From positions 13,266,670 through 13,330,669 of the forward strand of contig NC_092701.1 in NCBI RefSeq assembly GCF_964275005.1: 64,000 bases of DNA, read 5' to 3'. The DNA comes from Diadema setosum. Its lineage: Eukaryota; Echinodermata; Echinoidea; Diadematoida; Diadematidae. The notes under the pieces were generated by a model that saw only the letters and a list, made by a program, of their open reading frames with translations, searched no databases and was not told where the DNA came from. The stretch's first letter is position 1; each line of letters starts with the position of its first letter. A program made the translations under genes and the position numbers. Shown here piece by piece: positions 35,803 to 47,734 of this stretch.

Positions 35803-37900
35803 TTTATTGCTCTGTATTTTCTAAATTCAAAAGAGACCTGATAACTAATTGAAATTTCTCAAAAAAGTAACTAAATAAAATAACGGAAGAACAGTATAAC
35901 GAAAAATTGTGAACTGTAAAACGATATTCACTGTGATGTAGCTATGCTATTATTGTGATATTTTTGTGATTATTGATTTGTTTATATGTTGAATCACCAT
36001 AATGAAATAAATTTCTCGTATGAGTAAAATATATATGATTATGTGCGTTCACTACATATAAAACAATGACAATATATACAGCGCCTTCGGAGATATCGCA
36101 TGAGGAAAAACTTTAAACTTGATTGGTGTGAGGCAGCTGCGCGGGTATATTCAATCCTAGTGGTAACTTTTCTGCTATCATCCGTATATTATGTAATTAA
36201 CTATTTAATATCACTTTCTGACTGCAATCAGTATTCATGGTCAAGATCATCCTTCAGCGACTCTTTGTGAGTATGTGAAACATTACTATATAGTACCATG
36301 ATTGTAAAGTGCTTTAATATGTTGTAATCAACAATAACTGTGACTAAAAGTCGAGAATCATTGAAAATAAGATGATTTGACAAAATACAGAAAATCAGTT
36401 TTCATTGACAACTTGATAACTCGACTACACCCTAACCAAACTTTTGAATGCATGAATGTTTTCAAATTCGAAACGTTTTGTTCTGTAAGCAGCCAGTTAT
36501 CCTGGACTTGATATTTCGTCATAGGAAACTACAGAGCCTGATGAATTTAAAGATATCCGAGTTTTAAAAAAAAAGAAAGAAAGAAAAGAATTAGGTCGGT
36601 TACTTCATCCAGGCCACACAATGTAATGGTAACGTGTTTTATGCTTTTCATGTTGTTAGCTAATTTTTGTCATGACAAATGAAGCAAACAATATGGCATA
36701 GTGACAAAGCGGACGCTGGCTTTGTCGCTGACATAGATAATTATTCAAATACTCACCACTCTGATACACCTCATGCACGTCCTGTCAATACTGAAGTTGA
36801 GATAGGAAACTGAGACCTTAGCTCTTAGAATTTTTATGTGAACTGGTGCTCATGCTTAGCACTTATGAGTGAATTCACACTGGCAGATCTATTTATTTCG
36901 TTTGACAGGAACGATAATGATGACAATTTTTTATCCATTTCTTTCCGTCTTTTGGTCTGTTTTATCAACATTTATCTTGCACATGTGAGTTTTATCCCCT
37001 GAAACTAGTCGTCCATAATGATACCAAATTGAATTTCGAAAACCGTTACATTAAGGATCACGCATGGCCTTTGTCACTTAGCCCATACGTGAACTGACCG
37101 TGACTGGGGTGCTTGCTTGGAGAAAGGATGTTGGTGTGTAAAAATGAGATTATTTCTTTGGTTGGGTTTACTTAATTTAATTATCCTCTGTCTCATTTTA
37201 CTGAAATCTACTTTTTCCTTCCATGGGTAAAAGTTTCAAGAAAACGATAGTTGCTGAAGGATCAATTGAGGCTAAGTTTTTTTTTTTCTTTTCTTTTCTT
37301 TTCTTTTCTTTGGGGGGGGGGGGGATTGAGTAGACTGGCACTGGCGGGTCATCAAGCGTGCATCAACCTCTGAAACCTATATATCAGCATGTATAGATCC
37401 TATGTTTTTATTGTACACATGAACCTCGTCACTTACTCGGTACTTTGCTACTTGATTCACTGTGTTATGTTTTCCGTTAGTTCAGAGATACATATAGACC
37501 CTACATTGTTTCTCTGAACATTATGAAAAGGTTGACCAAAAAGAATAGATTAAATGAAAAGCTCAGAAATGCAAAAAAGAAGTCTAATCACTCTGTTCTT
37601 CGTCATCTGGACTGCAGCGATAATCTACAAACCAACATATTGCACTTCATCCAAAAAAGAACGATTATCACAGTTTCGCAATCATGGGGGATTCAGTTCT
37701 GTATGAAACTTTTACGGTTGCTGACCGCAAACTCAGTGACCACGAGTTACATGGATATTGCACAGCTGAACGACCAAAATGGTGGCGCTCTTGATAGTGG
37801 GTATGGCAGTAAACTTGCAGAGTGTACCTTTGAATAAAACTATTTTTACCCGGGTGTTTACCCAAGGAACATGATTATGTATTAATAAGCAAGACTTGGT
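35803..37900. other. Intergenic stretch, nothing recognised
   Basis: Only a CTTTT run and G run at 37280-37324 stand out. A reading frame at 37523-37837 shows no domain. Confidence 0.5.
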
Positions 37901-37904
37901 GACA

Positions 37905-38175
37905 GTTCGTTATTCCGAAGGTTCGTTATGCAGTACACATTGTGTTAAAATTTTCTGATTAACGAATATGTTTGTGTGTTTTTTTTTTCTCGGATTAACG
38001 AACCTTCGGAATAACGAATCTTATTTCATTTTGATTTTTCAGACTAAGGAAGAAACAATGGGATAACGAACCTCCGGAATAACGTCACAGATGTTCGGAT
38101 TTCTGATTTTCGGATTAATGAAAATTATGTATGAGCAATTTGTGTCGTATTATCGAACCTTCGGAATAACGTCCT
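37905..38175. repeat. TTCGTTATTCCGAAGG repeat cluster, copy 1
   Basis: GTTCGTTATTCCGAAGGTTC and reverse forms recur about six times with TTCGGATTAACGAA. Related clusters lie at 49513-49550, 51285-51400 and 52405-52740. Confidence 0.7.
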
Positions 38176-39987
38176 GACGTCATTTTGCACAAACGTTGCG
38201 GTGTTAACTCCCTTATAAATTAGCAAACCCACTATGGAGAGCGCTACCATTATTGGTCGCTCAACGGTGCCATTATCTGACGGGTTTTGAACTGTGTCAC
38301 GCCAGTACATCGGTGACATGCCTCTTACAATACAAAGGAAATTTGTGCATTGGCGGTACCCCGAATTAAATAAAACGGTTATATCAATATTTCCTTGTCG
38401 GTTTGTACACAAAATATCTTAAGAGTGATGTTTTTGTTGATAATTTAGTCCCTACATCCTTGCGATATGTACTTGTTGATTTGAAGTAAACAAGGGGGAA
38501 ATCAGTGAAGACACAGGTTTGTGACATACGAGGTAATATCCGTGTATAACTTACGGTGACACGACATTTGCTTCTGCGAAAATTGCTCTTATTCTTATTC
38601 TCTTATTATTATCAATTTTTTTTTTGGTCTTATTCTCTCTAAGGACTTAGGTTTAGGGTTGTGATAGGGTTTTAGATTTAGTTTGATGTGAGGATTAGGA
38701 TTAGGGTTCGGATTATGTGTGTGGACAGATATTCTATGTGTGATATGGGTTGCAATAATGTAAACTCTAATATTGTTGTTTTGTACCCCCATGTACGTGT
38801 CTAAACCTGCCATTCGTTTTGAATGAAACGGTGGACCTGGTTCTTTTGTATACTTGTTATTCTCACACTTTCTTGAACTTGAATAAAGTCATGATTAAAC
38901 AACAATGTTTGGCTTAGCGTGCATAATACTCCATGGGAACAATTGTCGCCGGAACAAAATGTGTCATGGAACCATTACTTACACGTGGTTCGTGCCATAA
39001 TGCCATGGCCGTTTAGTAGGGAAAAAAGTCTAAGCTGTAAGATTCCAAAATTTCTTTCCTGTGGGTGAGGTTTTGATGATTTATTTTACCCATTATTCAT
39101 GCTATTAACGTAAACATGGGACAGACTTTCACTTTGTAGCTCAGCGGGTCCGGCGATGGCCTAGTTTCTTTTCTTTTCATTTTTTCATGCAGGCATCTAT
39201 CATTTTTTGCTTCCCCTCTTACCGAAGTTCAAACTAAGAAACAAAGAAATTAACGGTACCAAAACATTAGTAGAGCATGGCTATTTATGCAACCACATTT
39301 TATCTTATATGGATTGTTCAGGATAAACATGAATACAATAAATCCTCGAGTTCGAAGAAAAGCACTTGTACAATGTACTCCAAGTTTGATGATTTATTAA
39401 TAATAACAATAAGAAATCTTACATTGCGATACGTGGGGTTCTTAAACATTTCATAAATCACTTAATAACATCACGTTACAACACAGTGTTTTAATTACGT
39501 CCCCAACCTATACTGTTACATGAACATTTCCAACAGAAGGAGAAATAACTCCTTGTAGAAAAACTGCTTTGGTAGTTATATAACCATTATACATTTAGTT
39601 CTGAAAGTTGTGCCATAGTTCTTTGTTAATCTCCTGGTCCAAAGAGAACAGAAACATCCTTTCTTTGTTGATGAATATTTATAGTATTTGAAATAGGTCT
39701 CTACCAGTTAATAATGGTGTATTTGAAGAAAAACACCCAATGCAATTTGACATCGTAAAGTACTTATAGTACGATGACAGTACGATACGATACGTATAGT
39801 ACAAATCACATTTCCAGATTTATATAAATAAATGGACAATAAAATTGTATTAAACTGAATTTGAACAAGATACAAACATGAAGTGAAAGAAAACTATAGT
39901 TGTTTAGCCTGATTTAGTTTCACATCCTTCCAATGTCAATGAACATCATATCAACGCCACAGAGTATCACAATACGACATTTAAAAG

Positions 39988-40451
39988 TTATATCTGTATT
40001 TTTTCCTTCATAATTACCACATCTGGATATCCTAGGTGACTGTTCTTAGTCATTGGGGACATTAAAAGGGTAAAATAAGAACTTTTTGCGAGCAAGAATC
40101 TCACATTGCACGGAACCGAAGATGAGTGTGATTGCCATGGCGTCAAAGAGGATAACAATAATAAAATGTTTCCCACAAAGTAAGGCAGTCCAATACTCCC
40201 CATATAAATTTGTAGAATGACTAATTCATCTTCGGTCAATTTTATATCCTGTTCCATTCCTAAGCGCTTCAACTCTGGAGCTACTGGATGTTGCCCGATG
40301 TATGTTACAGAAAGAGCTGCACTGTCAAATAATTTACAGACTTTATGGAACCGTCGCTCGAGTTTATGCAGTGAGTCCATGCATTTTGGCGTACCTGGAA
40401 GTGACGAATCTCTTCGATTTTCGGAGACTTTAATAGTCAGGACATTGCAGT
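39988..40451 (-). CDS. Possible minus-strand exon or pseudogene fragment
   Basis: Reading leftwards after a possible acceptor (TTTTCTCCAG|ACTGC) the frame gives SLHKLERRFHKVCKLFDSAA, then ELKRLGMEQDIKLTEDELVI and GSIGLPYF, which looks protein-like. The frame stays open to 39988, but from about 40160 another frame reads IIVILFDAMAITLIFGSV followed by ILARKK, a better membrane helix with basic flank, stopping at 40046. A frameshift or misjudged frame is likely. No family recognised. The poly-T/G part beyond 40500 is not coding. Confidence 0.3.
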
Positions 40452-40504
40452 CTGGAGAAAACTGGTGATCTTGATACAATACATAATAGGATACGTTTTG
40501 ACCC

Positions 40505-40520
40505 CCATCACCCCCCCCCC

Positions 40521-40556
<36 letters not shown>

Positions 40557-40590
40557 ACGCACACACGCACACACACAAAAAAAAAAAAAA
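40505..40590. repeat. Homopolymer C/A tract with CA repeats
   Basis: C10 followed by a long A run, CACACG repeats and a second A run. Translated Phe/Gly runs across it are artefacts. Confidence 0.9.
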
Positions 40591-40927
40591 ACACGGCCAA
40601 ATGAATTCCTCCTTTGACAATGAACTGTACGAACCTGAACGTTAAATAAAGCCATAATATACGTACTGTATCTTCATCTTTTTAACAGACGGTTCTTTCC
40701 CTTACCCCACCGCAATCTTTCACCCCTATCTTTTGTCACTGTTTAACTTCCACAGCTCTTGTTCTCTTGCCCTCGATGTGCCCATATTCTTATTCGACTT
40801 TTTATGCTCGGATGTTTCTTCAAATATATCCTTCGAAAGTATAAACTTGAATAAAATTGGGAAAGCCCAAAAACAACGAAACAAAAGGAAGGCTACATAC
40901 TGCTAAGAGGATCTGTTGATATTAGTA

Positions 40928-40993
40928 CACACACACACACACAAACAAACACAAACAAACAAACAAACAAACAAACAACAACAACAATGTATG

Positions 40994-41028
<35 letters not shown>
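40928..41028. repeat. (CA)n/(CAAA)n/(TA)n compound microsatellite
   Basis: CA repeats, then CAAA repeats, then ATGT and (TA)n in direct succession. Confidence 0.9.
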
Positions 41029-41031
<3 letters not shown>

Positions 41032-41558
41032 CCATTTTCGAGGAACCTAGTCCTAACCAGCACCATTATTAGACTTGTTGTCTCTTATTTTCTACCAACT
41101 AATGATTGAGCATCATAGCGCACAAGGTTCTGTGCTCTTCTTATTGCTGCCTGCGTTGAATGAGTATTGTTACGTTCCAGTGTTCATGATGTTATTGTTT
41201 GTTTGTTTTTTTAATTCTATCATTTGTCCTACTTTTTTTTTTTTTTTTTGGTGACACAGCTGCAAATGATTGAAATGGGATGTAATACAAACGGGTACTC
41301 ACAATAATCCTTCGAACTTTAACGCTTGCGGAGAAGAAAGCCAGAGAATTCAACCGACCGACTATTCTAACAGGAAAGACGCTGGACATAGATGGAAATA
41401 TCAAGTAGGGCTATTTACATCTAAGAGGTTTCTAGATCGCATAACTCTCTATAATTGATACCATTAGCATAATTTGAGTGAGTTCCATGTGTTTACTGCC
41501 CAACATGATACTGATGTACCAACTACCATTCTATTACGTAATACTCGTATAAGTCTTC

Positions 41559-41683
41559 AGAGGTTAGCATTTCCCAGGTGTTTAAGGCAGTGAAGTCACA
41601 TAATGAAATTCAAAGTAGGTAAAAATTCCAGGCAGTCCCAGTTGGCTATAAATACCCGTGTCAGTGAGCAGTAAGCATCTTTT
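41559..41683 (+). repeat. DIRS element left inverted terminal repeat (shared part)
   Basis: By reading, an exact 125-bp reverse complement of 46851-46975. Outside it lies a left-only tip, 41528-41558 (31 bp). It contains TATAAATA at 41647-41654, shortly before the first gag-like ATG at 41690. Confidence 0.93.
41647..41654 (+). promoter_or_regulatory. TATA box inside DIRS left terminal repeat
   Basis: TATAAATA lies about 43 bp before the first gag-like ATG, a sensible place for a core promoter. The mirror copy at 46880-46887 on the minus strand would fire inward from the other end. Confidence 0.5.
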
Positions 41684-41689
41684 TCAAGT

Positions 41690-42282
41690 GTGACGGCAGT
41701 GAATTATACCAGGGAGGTGAGACACCTCCCTGATTATACATCTCAAACTCCAATGTCTAGTGATCAGGGAGACGACGCTACCTCTCAGCCCCCATCCCCG
41801 CGGGGAGATCAGGGCATGGAAGGCCGCCTTGAAGCTCAACTAGAGAGACCGAGATACTCTCCCGCTTCATGGATAGGGCGGCGGCACACCGTGGTAATGA
41901 CAAACGGCATGCGAGCCATGCCAGCTGGTGCAGGAGAGCTTCTCCTCCCGGCGATTAGTCCGGACATGCGAGCCATGTCCGCGGGGACAGGGGCGCTGCC
42001 CCGCCCATCGAAGACTTCAGCGAGCTAGCCATCCCCATCGGCAGCTCAACAGACGACGACGATATTCTCATGTCAGCCTCCTTCCTGGCAAAACTGATTG
42101 CGTTGCCCTGTATGGGTGGCCTTGACTCTGCCCTTGTGGTTATGGTCATTTTGACAACCGAATTGATCCGGATGCCATGTCCTTACAGCAAAACTCTTTC
42201 AAAGCCTGGTACCAAATCTGATTTTAACTTAAATTCTGATCTCATTTGGGCCAAATTTAAAAATTGGCTGATTTGCTAATGA
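41690..42282 (+). pseudogene. DIRS gag-like region, frameshifted
   Basis: An ATG at 41690 opens 112 codons rich in Ser, Pro, Gly and Arg. After a frame change, the downstream sequence continues as an acidic stretch (SSTDDDDIL) and then ALVVMVILTTELIRMP to about 42280. Position directly after the terminal repeat and low-complexity polar composition fit a DIRS gag. Assignment is by position and style, not by a recognised motif. Confidence 0.55.
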
Positions 42283-42969
42283 AGGCAGTCACACTGCCCA
42301 TATCAGAAGGTAAGTGCCCTATAAAATCGCGAAGCAAATGCTCAATTGCCATTGAATGCCCAAGCAGTTCTCACACCAAAAATCGAGAGCAAAATTTGGG
42401 CGATCCTCCTTCACGAGGCCTTGGGTCTTGTGAGCTCCCAACTTCTACAACAAAATGTAGTGAAGGGACTTCTACCACATAGATAAATCCTTTCTGAAAT
42501 CCACAGATCATGCACGGATAATCATCCATGCAATTGACACGACGAGAATTTTAACAACTCACGTCACCATCGATGGCCTGACACTCCCGGGCTTTGCTTA
42601 TCGTATGATCTGAGCATGCACCATCGAGGTACCTTGAAACCCCTTCTCAACCCTTCTTAACAACACTTGCGCAGCAAGTCGATTCCACTTGGTAGAAAGT
42701 TGTTCAGAAAGACATCTGAGAAAAATTGACAAGTGTCACATAAGCATACATCGTGTGTCATGAATGTCTCTACGCAAGCCAGCAAAAAAAAAAAAAAAAA
42801 AAAAAAAGGATGAGTACTGTCCAAAACCGTTCAGTGCTGGAAATCTCAAGCTTTCCAAAGATGACTGGTCAAAATAATTCCCGAGCCTTGGATATTGGCC
42901 ACAATATTTGGCTATGAAGCCAATAATTTCATTTCAACCCCATACCAATAAATTTTTCCTCTACAGAGT

Positions 42970-44400
42970 GTATATTCTACCGAGGAGGAAAAGGCAACCC
43001 ATGAAGAATTGTCTCCGAACATTCTCGCAAAGCAAGCTATTAGAGAGATTCCTCACATGGAGTATCAACTCTATTCTAGCGCTACCAAAGACTGGCGGTC
43101 TAAGTCCAATCATAAATTTGAAAAACTTAAACAAATTTGTAAGATACGAACACTTCAGAGTGGAACAGTTTCGCTTGATTACGGCCTTAATTTTGCCCCT
43201 CCAAAGGGTGCATATTTATCCGTATCCGTTCACCTTGTTCATCAAGAATAGTCTTTCGAATGGAAATACTAAGTAGTATTTTCACTGCATTCCTTCAGTG
43301 CCTTCCATCTGGCCTTAATTCGATCCCACGGAATTTCCTTAAAGTTATGAAACCTGTCTTTGCCTCGGTGAGTAGTGGCATTAGAACAATCACCTATTTC
43401 GATGATATCCATATTCTTTCTCACACCAGAGAAGAGTGTCTTGACAAAGCCAATGATCAACTTGTCACTCTTAAAGAGTTTCAGTAAGGATTTCGACAAA
43501 GAGTCCAGTTTCAACCCAAAGCACGTCGAGACCTTCCTTGGTTCTCATATTATTAATTCCCAGCAAATGATTTTCAGTTTTTCCTCAGAACAAGATTGAC
43601 AAGGTTACTGCCCTTGGAAATCCAATCTTGTATGGCAACGAAACCAAATTTCGGGATTTTAATGCCTTCCACAAAGAAATTTACATTCTCGTCACTTGGG
43701 ACTAGAAAAAATAAATCAACTAATGCTCTGCGTAAAGCAGAAGATGACATCGACACGAAGTTTGGTGTCGTTATCTAGTCATGCGATACAAAACATTCTT
43801 TGGTGGTGGCTGTCTCGCAAGACAAAGAATTATTTTCCACCTTCATTAGCATGATAATTTCAAGTGATGCTTGCATCTCAGTATGGAGAGTAGTTAATTC
43901 TGAACAATGACAATTCCTTTGCTCAGAGAGTCTGGAGTGCCAAACAGAATTCCCCGCATAGCAATGTGTGTGAACCTCTTGCAATTCAGAACGGTCTTGA
44001 AGCCCTGTGTGGCTCGTGTACAAAAAATGTGCTTATTCATAATTCGGTCAGACATTTCTACAGCTAGTAGCATACCTGACCCGAACGAATTCACGGCCAA
44101 CATTGGAATTGGTGTCTAGCAATTGGATATCAGCTTCACATTCAACAGATGTAGATAATTCTGAAGTTTTTCTGCTTGTCTCGCAGAGACATGAACAACT
44201 AATTACTATTTTACATGTTCTTCACCACACAATCCACAAACTCTACATATTGTAATTATGGATTAGCAACACTCCTCATGTCAAATGGAAGCCAAGTCTT
44301 ATTGCCCTGAATTGTGATGCATTTTTCCTTACCCTAGAACGTTTTCAGTCCTCCACAAGCTTCAACTGAACAAGGTGACCTGAGCAATCCTCACTGCCCC
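42970..44400 (+). pseudogene. DIRS reverse transcriptase / RNase H region, broken
   Basis: Reverse transcriptase blocks appear in different frames: SPNILAKQAIREIPHMEY (43012 on), LPKTGGLSPIINLKNLNKF (43089 on), PRNFLKVMKPVFAS and the catalytic YFDD (43395-43406), then SFNPKHVETFLGS (from about 43510) and a thumb-like segment to 43640. KTGG-PIINLK-LN followed by YxDD and KHVETFLG is characteristic of DIRS1-type polymerases. At least four frame changes or stops separate the blocks. RNase H should follow, but only weak traces are visible from 43640 to 44400. Confidence 0.85.
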
Positions 44401-44859
44401 AATGGTGGCGGCAGCCATGGGTCTCATTATCGCTCAAAATGCGAATAGCCCCACCTCTATTACTCCAAGAGAAAATTCTTGCCCCACACCCTCACCCACC
44501 GACGAGCCCCCAGCTCACACTAGCCGCCTGCATGGGTGCTCTCTGCTAGCAATGACAAGTGGCAGACACATCGCAGCACATTGCAAAGCTCCTTTCATCA
44601 TCATGGCGAGACAATACCAATAAACAAAACAAATGAGGGTGCTTGAAGACAGTAGCAATGTCTGTATTCTGAACAATCTTGTGATCCTTTTTAACCCGTC
44701 TACAGAACACGTTGTCAACATCTAAGCCTGGTATATAGCATTATAGCTTTTCAACAAAGCCCACTCCACGATTTTTTTTACTCATAGACCTGCTCGGTCT
44801 TCCATACTACCTGAAACCGAGAGCTATGACATAGGCAAACAGCCCCTATAGTCAGACTT

Positions 44860-45345
44860 ATGAAGGGCGTATCTAACTCCGACCCTCGCAAGCCTAAATA
44901 CAACAACACTTGGGATGTTTCAATTGTTTTGAATCACTTTTATCGTTTCAAGATACCTATGAACTATAGATTCCTTCAGTGCCTTGAGCCAAAAACAATT
45001 TTCCTAGCTCGTTTCGGCAAAACGTACACAAATGCTGAGACATCTAGTTCTTGACATTACCGGAAGATGATGCCACGTTTGCACATTAGAGATATGGAAG
45101 GTATACCTCTAACCAGGTAATTAAAGTGCCTTCTTTTACCTCCAACCCTAAACTCTGTGTTCCGATCAGCTCTTCATGAGTATATTAAATGCACAGAACA
45201 TCTCCAACGAGCAAGTTCAGAAAGCAAACTCATAATTTCTCCGAAACATCCTAACAAATCGGTGACGACAAGCATCTTGGAGCGGAGGCTGAAAGCCAGT
45301 CCCTCGCAGCTGCTTGTATTTAAACACTTAAAATATAACTAATAA
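44860..45345 (+). pseudogene. DIRS tyrosine recombinase region, broken
   Basis: MKGVSNSDPRKPKYNNTWDV (44860 on) matches the start of DIRS recombinases, where a K-G-xx-N-xx-P-x-P-xY-xx-TWDV motif is usual. A later block ending SVTTSILERRLK (to about 45300) fits the part before the catalytic C-terminal domain. Stops separate the blocks and I cannot find the full R-H-R-Y set. The stretch 45346-46440 shows nothing more that I can name. Confidence 0.75.
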
Positions 45346-46440
45346 TATACTGTCAATAGCTGTACGTATACATCCCTGTACACTGTACTGACTGCTGCAT
45401 ACAATTAGGTATGAATGTATTGTTGCTATGGGAACATGTACCGAGTTTGTTCTGTCTTCGAGATCAGTATGAAAGGGTACCACAGGACGTACCTCGTGTT
45501 CATATACATAAGGATTTGGGAGCACAGTCATCCCGCGTTCATCCCAGACTCTGGTCTGGTAAGACATCCACGGATGCTAATATGAAAGTTGTATCACATT
45601 CTCAGCTCATAGCTACAGAAGCGCCGCAACTTCTAAACTTTCGCGCATGAAGTATAAAGGTCATAATGAAATCTTGTCCACAACTGACTGGACGAACGCT
45701 GGCACATTTTGAACCTTCTACCTTCTAACAATTGATTCCACATTAGTTCAACAATTCTCAGTTCTGCTGAGTTAGAAAGATACATGTAAATTGTGATAGT
45801 ATGTGTATACCTGTATATTAGTATCTCAGTTAAGAACAATGTCATAATACGAGTCAGATAAGACACAAGACCATAAATAAATATTCACGTTATGTTGTGC
45901 ATTGGAAAATGGCGACACATTATTCGGCCACTCGTTTAGGAGATTCGGTCCACCAAACTGATGAATTTAAACTCTAATATCAACCCAAAATGCAATGGAC
46001 TTGCCTCTGTTGCTGCAATATTACTATGCCGAGTATGAACTGGTTAATGTCTAATTCCTCCTTCAAATGTACATGAATATTAAGGAACATGATTAGGATT
46101 ATGTCTTGATTGGAAAATCGGTACAAGAGGTCCATGGTATTTGATTAATTTGTCTGTGCGCTATCATGCTTAATCCTGCTCCAGTTAAAGCACGCAAGGT
46201 ATCAAAATGATATCATACTCAAAACTTATGCCTTGCACCTTATACTAGTAGGTTCTCAAGCAAACTTTGCTCGAGTTCTTCTCTTGTTTGCGACAATGTG
46301 TGTCACCATCGATAGACATTCTCTATGCATGAGGAGTCATGACCAAAGTTTCAACCTTGTTGTGAAAACTGTCCATCATCCTTCTTGTCCTCCTACCCTC
46401 ACTCATGCCACTAGACTGGCTTCTGTACGGAACTTTGAAC

Positions 46441-46557
46441 ATGCTAACCTCTGAAGACTTATACGAGTATTACGTAATAGAATTCCTAAATTATACAAGT
46501 AATAAGAAGTATAATTAGAATTCTATTAGTAATAATGAAGTATAAGTCGAAGAGGTT
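46441..46557 (+). repeat. DIRS internal complementary region
   Basis: 46441-46483 is the reverse complement of the left terminus and 46481-46557 that of the right terminus, with a 3-base overlap (AAT, 46481-46483). In DIRS1 elements this region lets the two ends be aligned to form a single-stranded circle. No mismatch was found by reading. Confidence 0.92.
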
Positions 46558-46850
46558 CCCACCCAGCATCTCATTTGATCGATACTCTTCAGTTCTGAAC
46601 CCTCCCTTTACAACACTGTACAGAAGTCAAAACTGGTGGGCCCTTATACTGTATGCTGATGTTCTGCTTAATTGCTTGACTTGAGATGTCCATACGTATA
46701 AGAATGCTCCGTGCCTTTGGAACAGCAATGATTGTGCTTTATTTATTGCTTGTCTGTATCCATGAGAAGGACCAGTGAGCTAATTGTCTGCATTGCACCC
46801 AATACTGCATGGTGTTGCTGGTCTGTCTATTTAAAGCCGTATTCTCTTTG

Positions 46851-46975
46851 AAAAGATGCTTACTGCTCACTGACACGGGTATTTATAGCCAACTGGGACT
46901 GCCTGGAATTTTTACCTACTTTGAATTTCATTATGTGACTTCACTGCCTTAAACACCTGGGAAATGCTAACCTCT
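46851..46975 (-). repeat. DIRS element right inverted terminal repeat (shared part)
   Basis: Exact reverse complement of 41559-41683. A right-only tip of 70 bp (46976-47045) follows, so the two outer tips differ in length and sequence. Confidence 0.93.
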
Positions 46976-47390
46976 TCGACTTATACTTCATTATTACTAA
47001 TAGAATTCTAATTATACTTCTTATTACTTGTATAATTTAGGAATTTTGTAACAAAATATTGTGTTGCATGGAAACTGCTACATGCACTCGACTTTGATTG
47101 GGGGGGGGGGGGGGAATCGGAGTAACTAAAAAAAGACAGTCTCTGGTCCAACAATCTTTAAAGTAACTCCTAAATGGCGCCATCTACGGAGAAGCCAAGT
47201 ACAGGTAAGTTAGTGACGTCATTAAAACCATGCAGTACAGGGCTCACACCTGTAAATAAAATGGAATGTCCCAGACCCCTTCACAAAATCGTACCAAAGC
47301 TACCAAAATAAATGAAGAATAATATTAATTAAAAATCATTAATGCAGTTTGGCATAAAACTGAATAGCTGCAGACATAGGCGCGGAGTGG

Positions 47391-47563
47391 GGGGGGGGGG
47401 GGGGGGGGGCAGCCGCCCCCCCCCCCCCCTCCAATCCAAAAAAGTGGGGGGGGGGGAACGCATTTTTGCCCCCCCCCCCCCCCAAAAAAAAAAAGCCCCC
47501 CCCCAAAAAAAAAAAAAATAATAATAATAATAAAAATAAATAAATAAATGAAATATGTATAAA

Positions 47564-47599
<36 letters not shown>

Positions 47600-47600
47600 A
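47391..47600. repeat. G and C homopolymer block and (TA)n
   Basis: Alternating G(10-20) and C(14-17) runs, A runs, AAT/AAAT repeats and (TA)n at 47569-47596. Prone to assembly and sequencing error. Confidence 0.85.
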
Positions 47601-47734
47601 TACAAATGGGGAAATTTATTAGCTAAGACTAGTAATTCTAACAAATGTTTAGACATTCATTTTTCGTTGCATGTGAGCAGGTTATCTCAACCGCATTCAA
47701 CGGTAACCTTTGCAGGTTTTAGAGATGTTGATCC

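Larger units (their letters stand above)
41528..47045 (+). mobile_element. DIRS1-group tyrosine-recombinase retrotransposon, structurally complete, coding decayed
   Basis: The 5518-bp element has the full DIRS1 layout: a split inverted terminal repeat, a gag-like region, reverse transcriptase with YFDD, a tyrosine recombinase region, and an internal complementary region (ICR) near the right end. The ICR pairs perfectly with the left tip (41528-41570 against 46441-46483) and the right tip (46969-47045 against 46481-46557). The two ICR halves overlap by three bases, AAT, and both element ends read ATT on the plus strand. DIRS1 elements replicate through a circular DNA templated across the ICR and insert by tyrosine recombinase rather than integrase, so no target-site duplication is expected and none is seen. 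The coding regions carry several stops and frame changes, so this copy should not encode working proteins. Confidence 0.93.

Noticed and set aside
37523..37837. A 104-codon open frame rich in Lys and Leu
   Set aside because: No recognisable domain; it lies between repeats and has no splice partners.
38640..38715. Interstitial telomere repeat (TTAGGG-like words)
   Set aside because: Only scattered, imperfect TTAGG/TTAGGGTT words; no tandem run.
43260..43600. Two or more separate genes in the reverse transcriptase region
   Set aside because: The pieces are consecutive blocks of one broken DIRS polymerase within confirmed terminal repeats.
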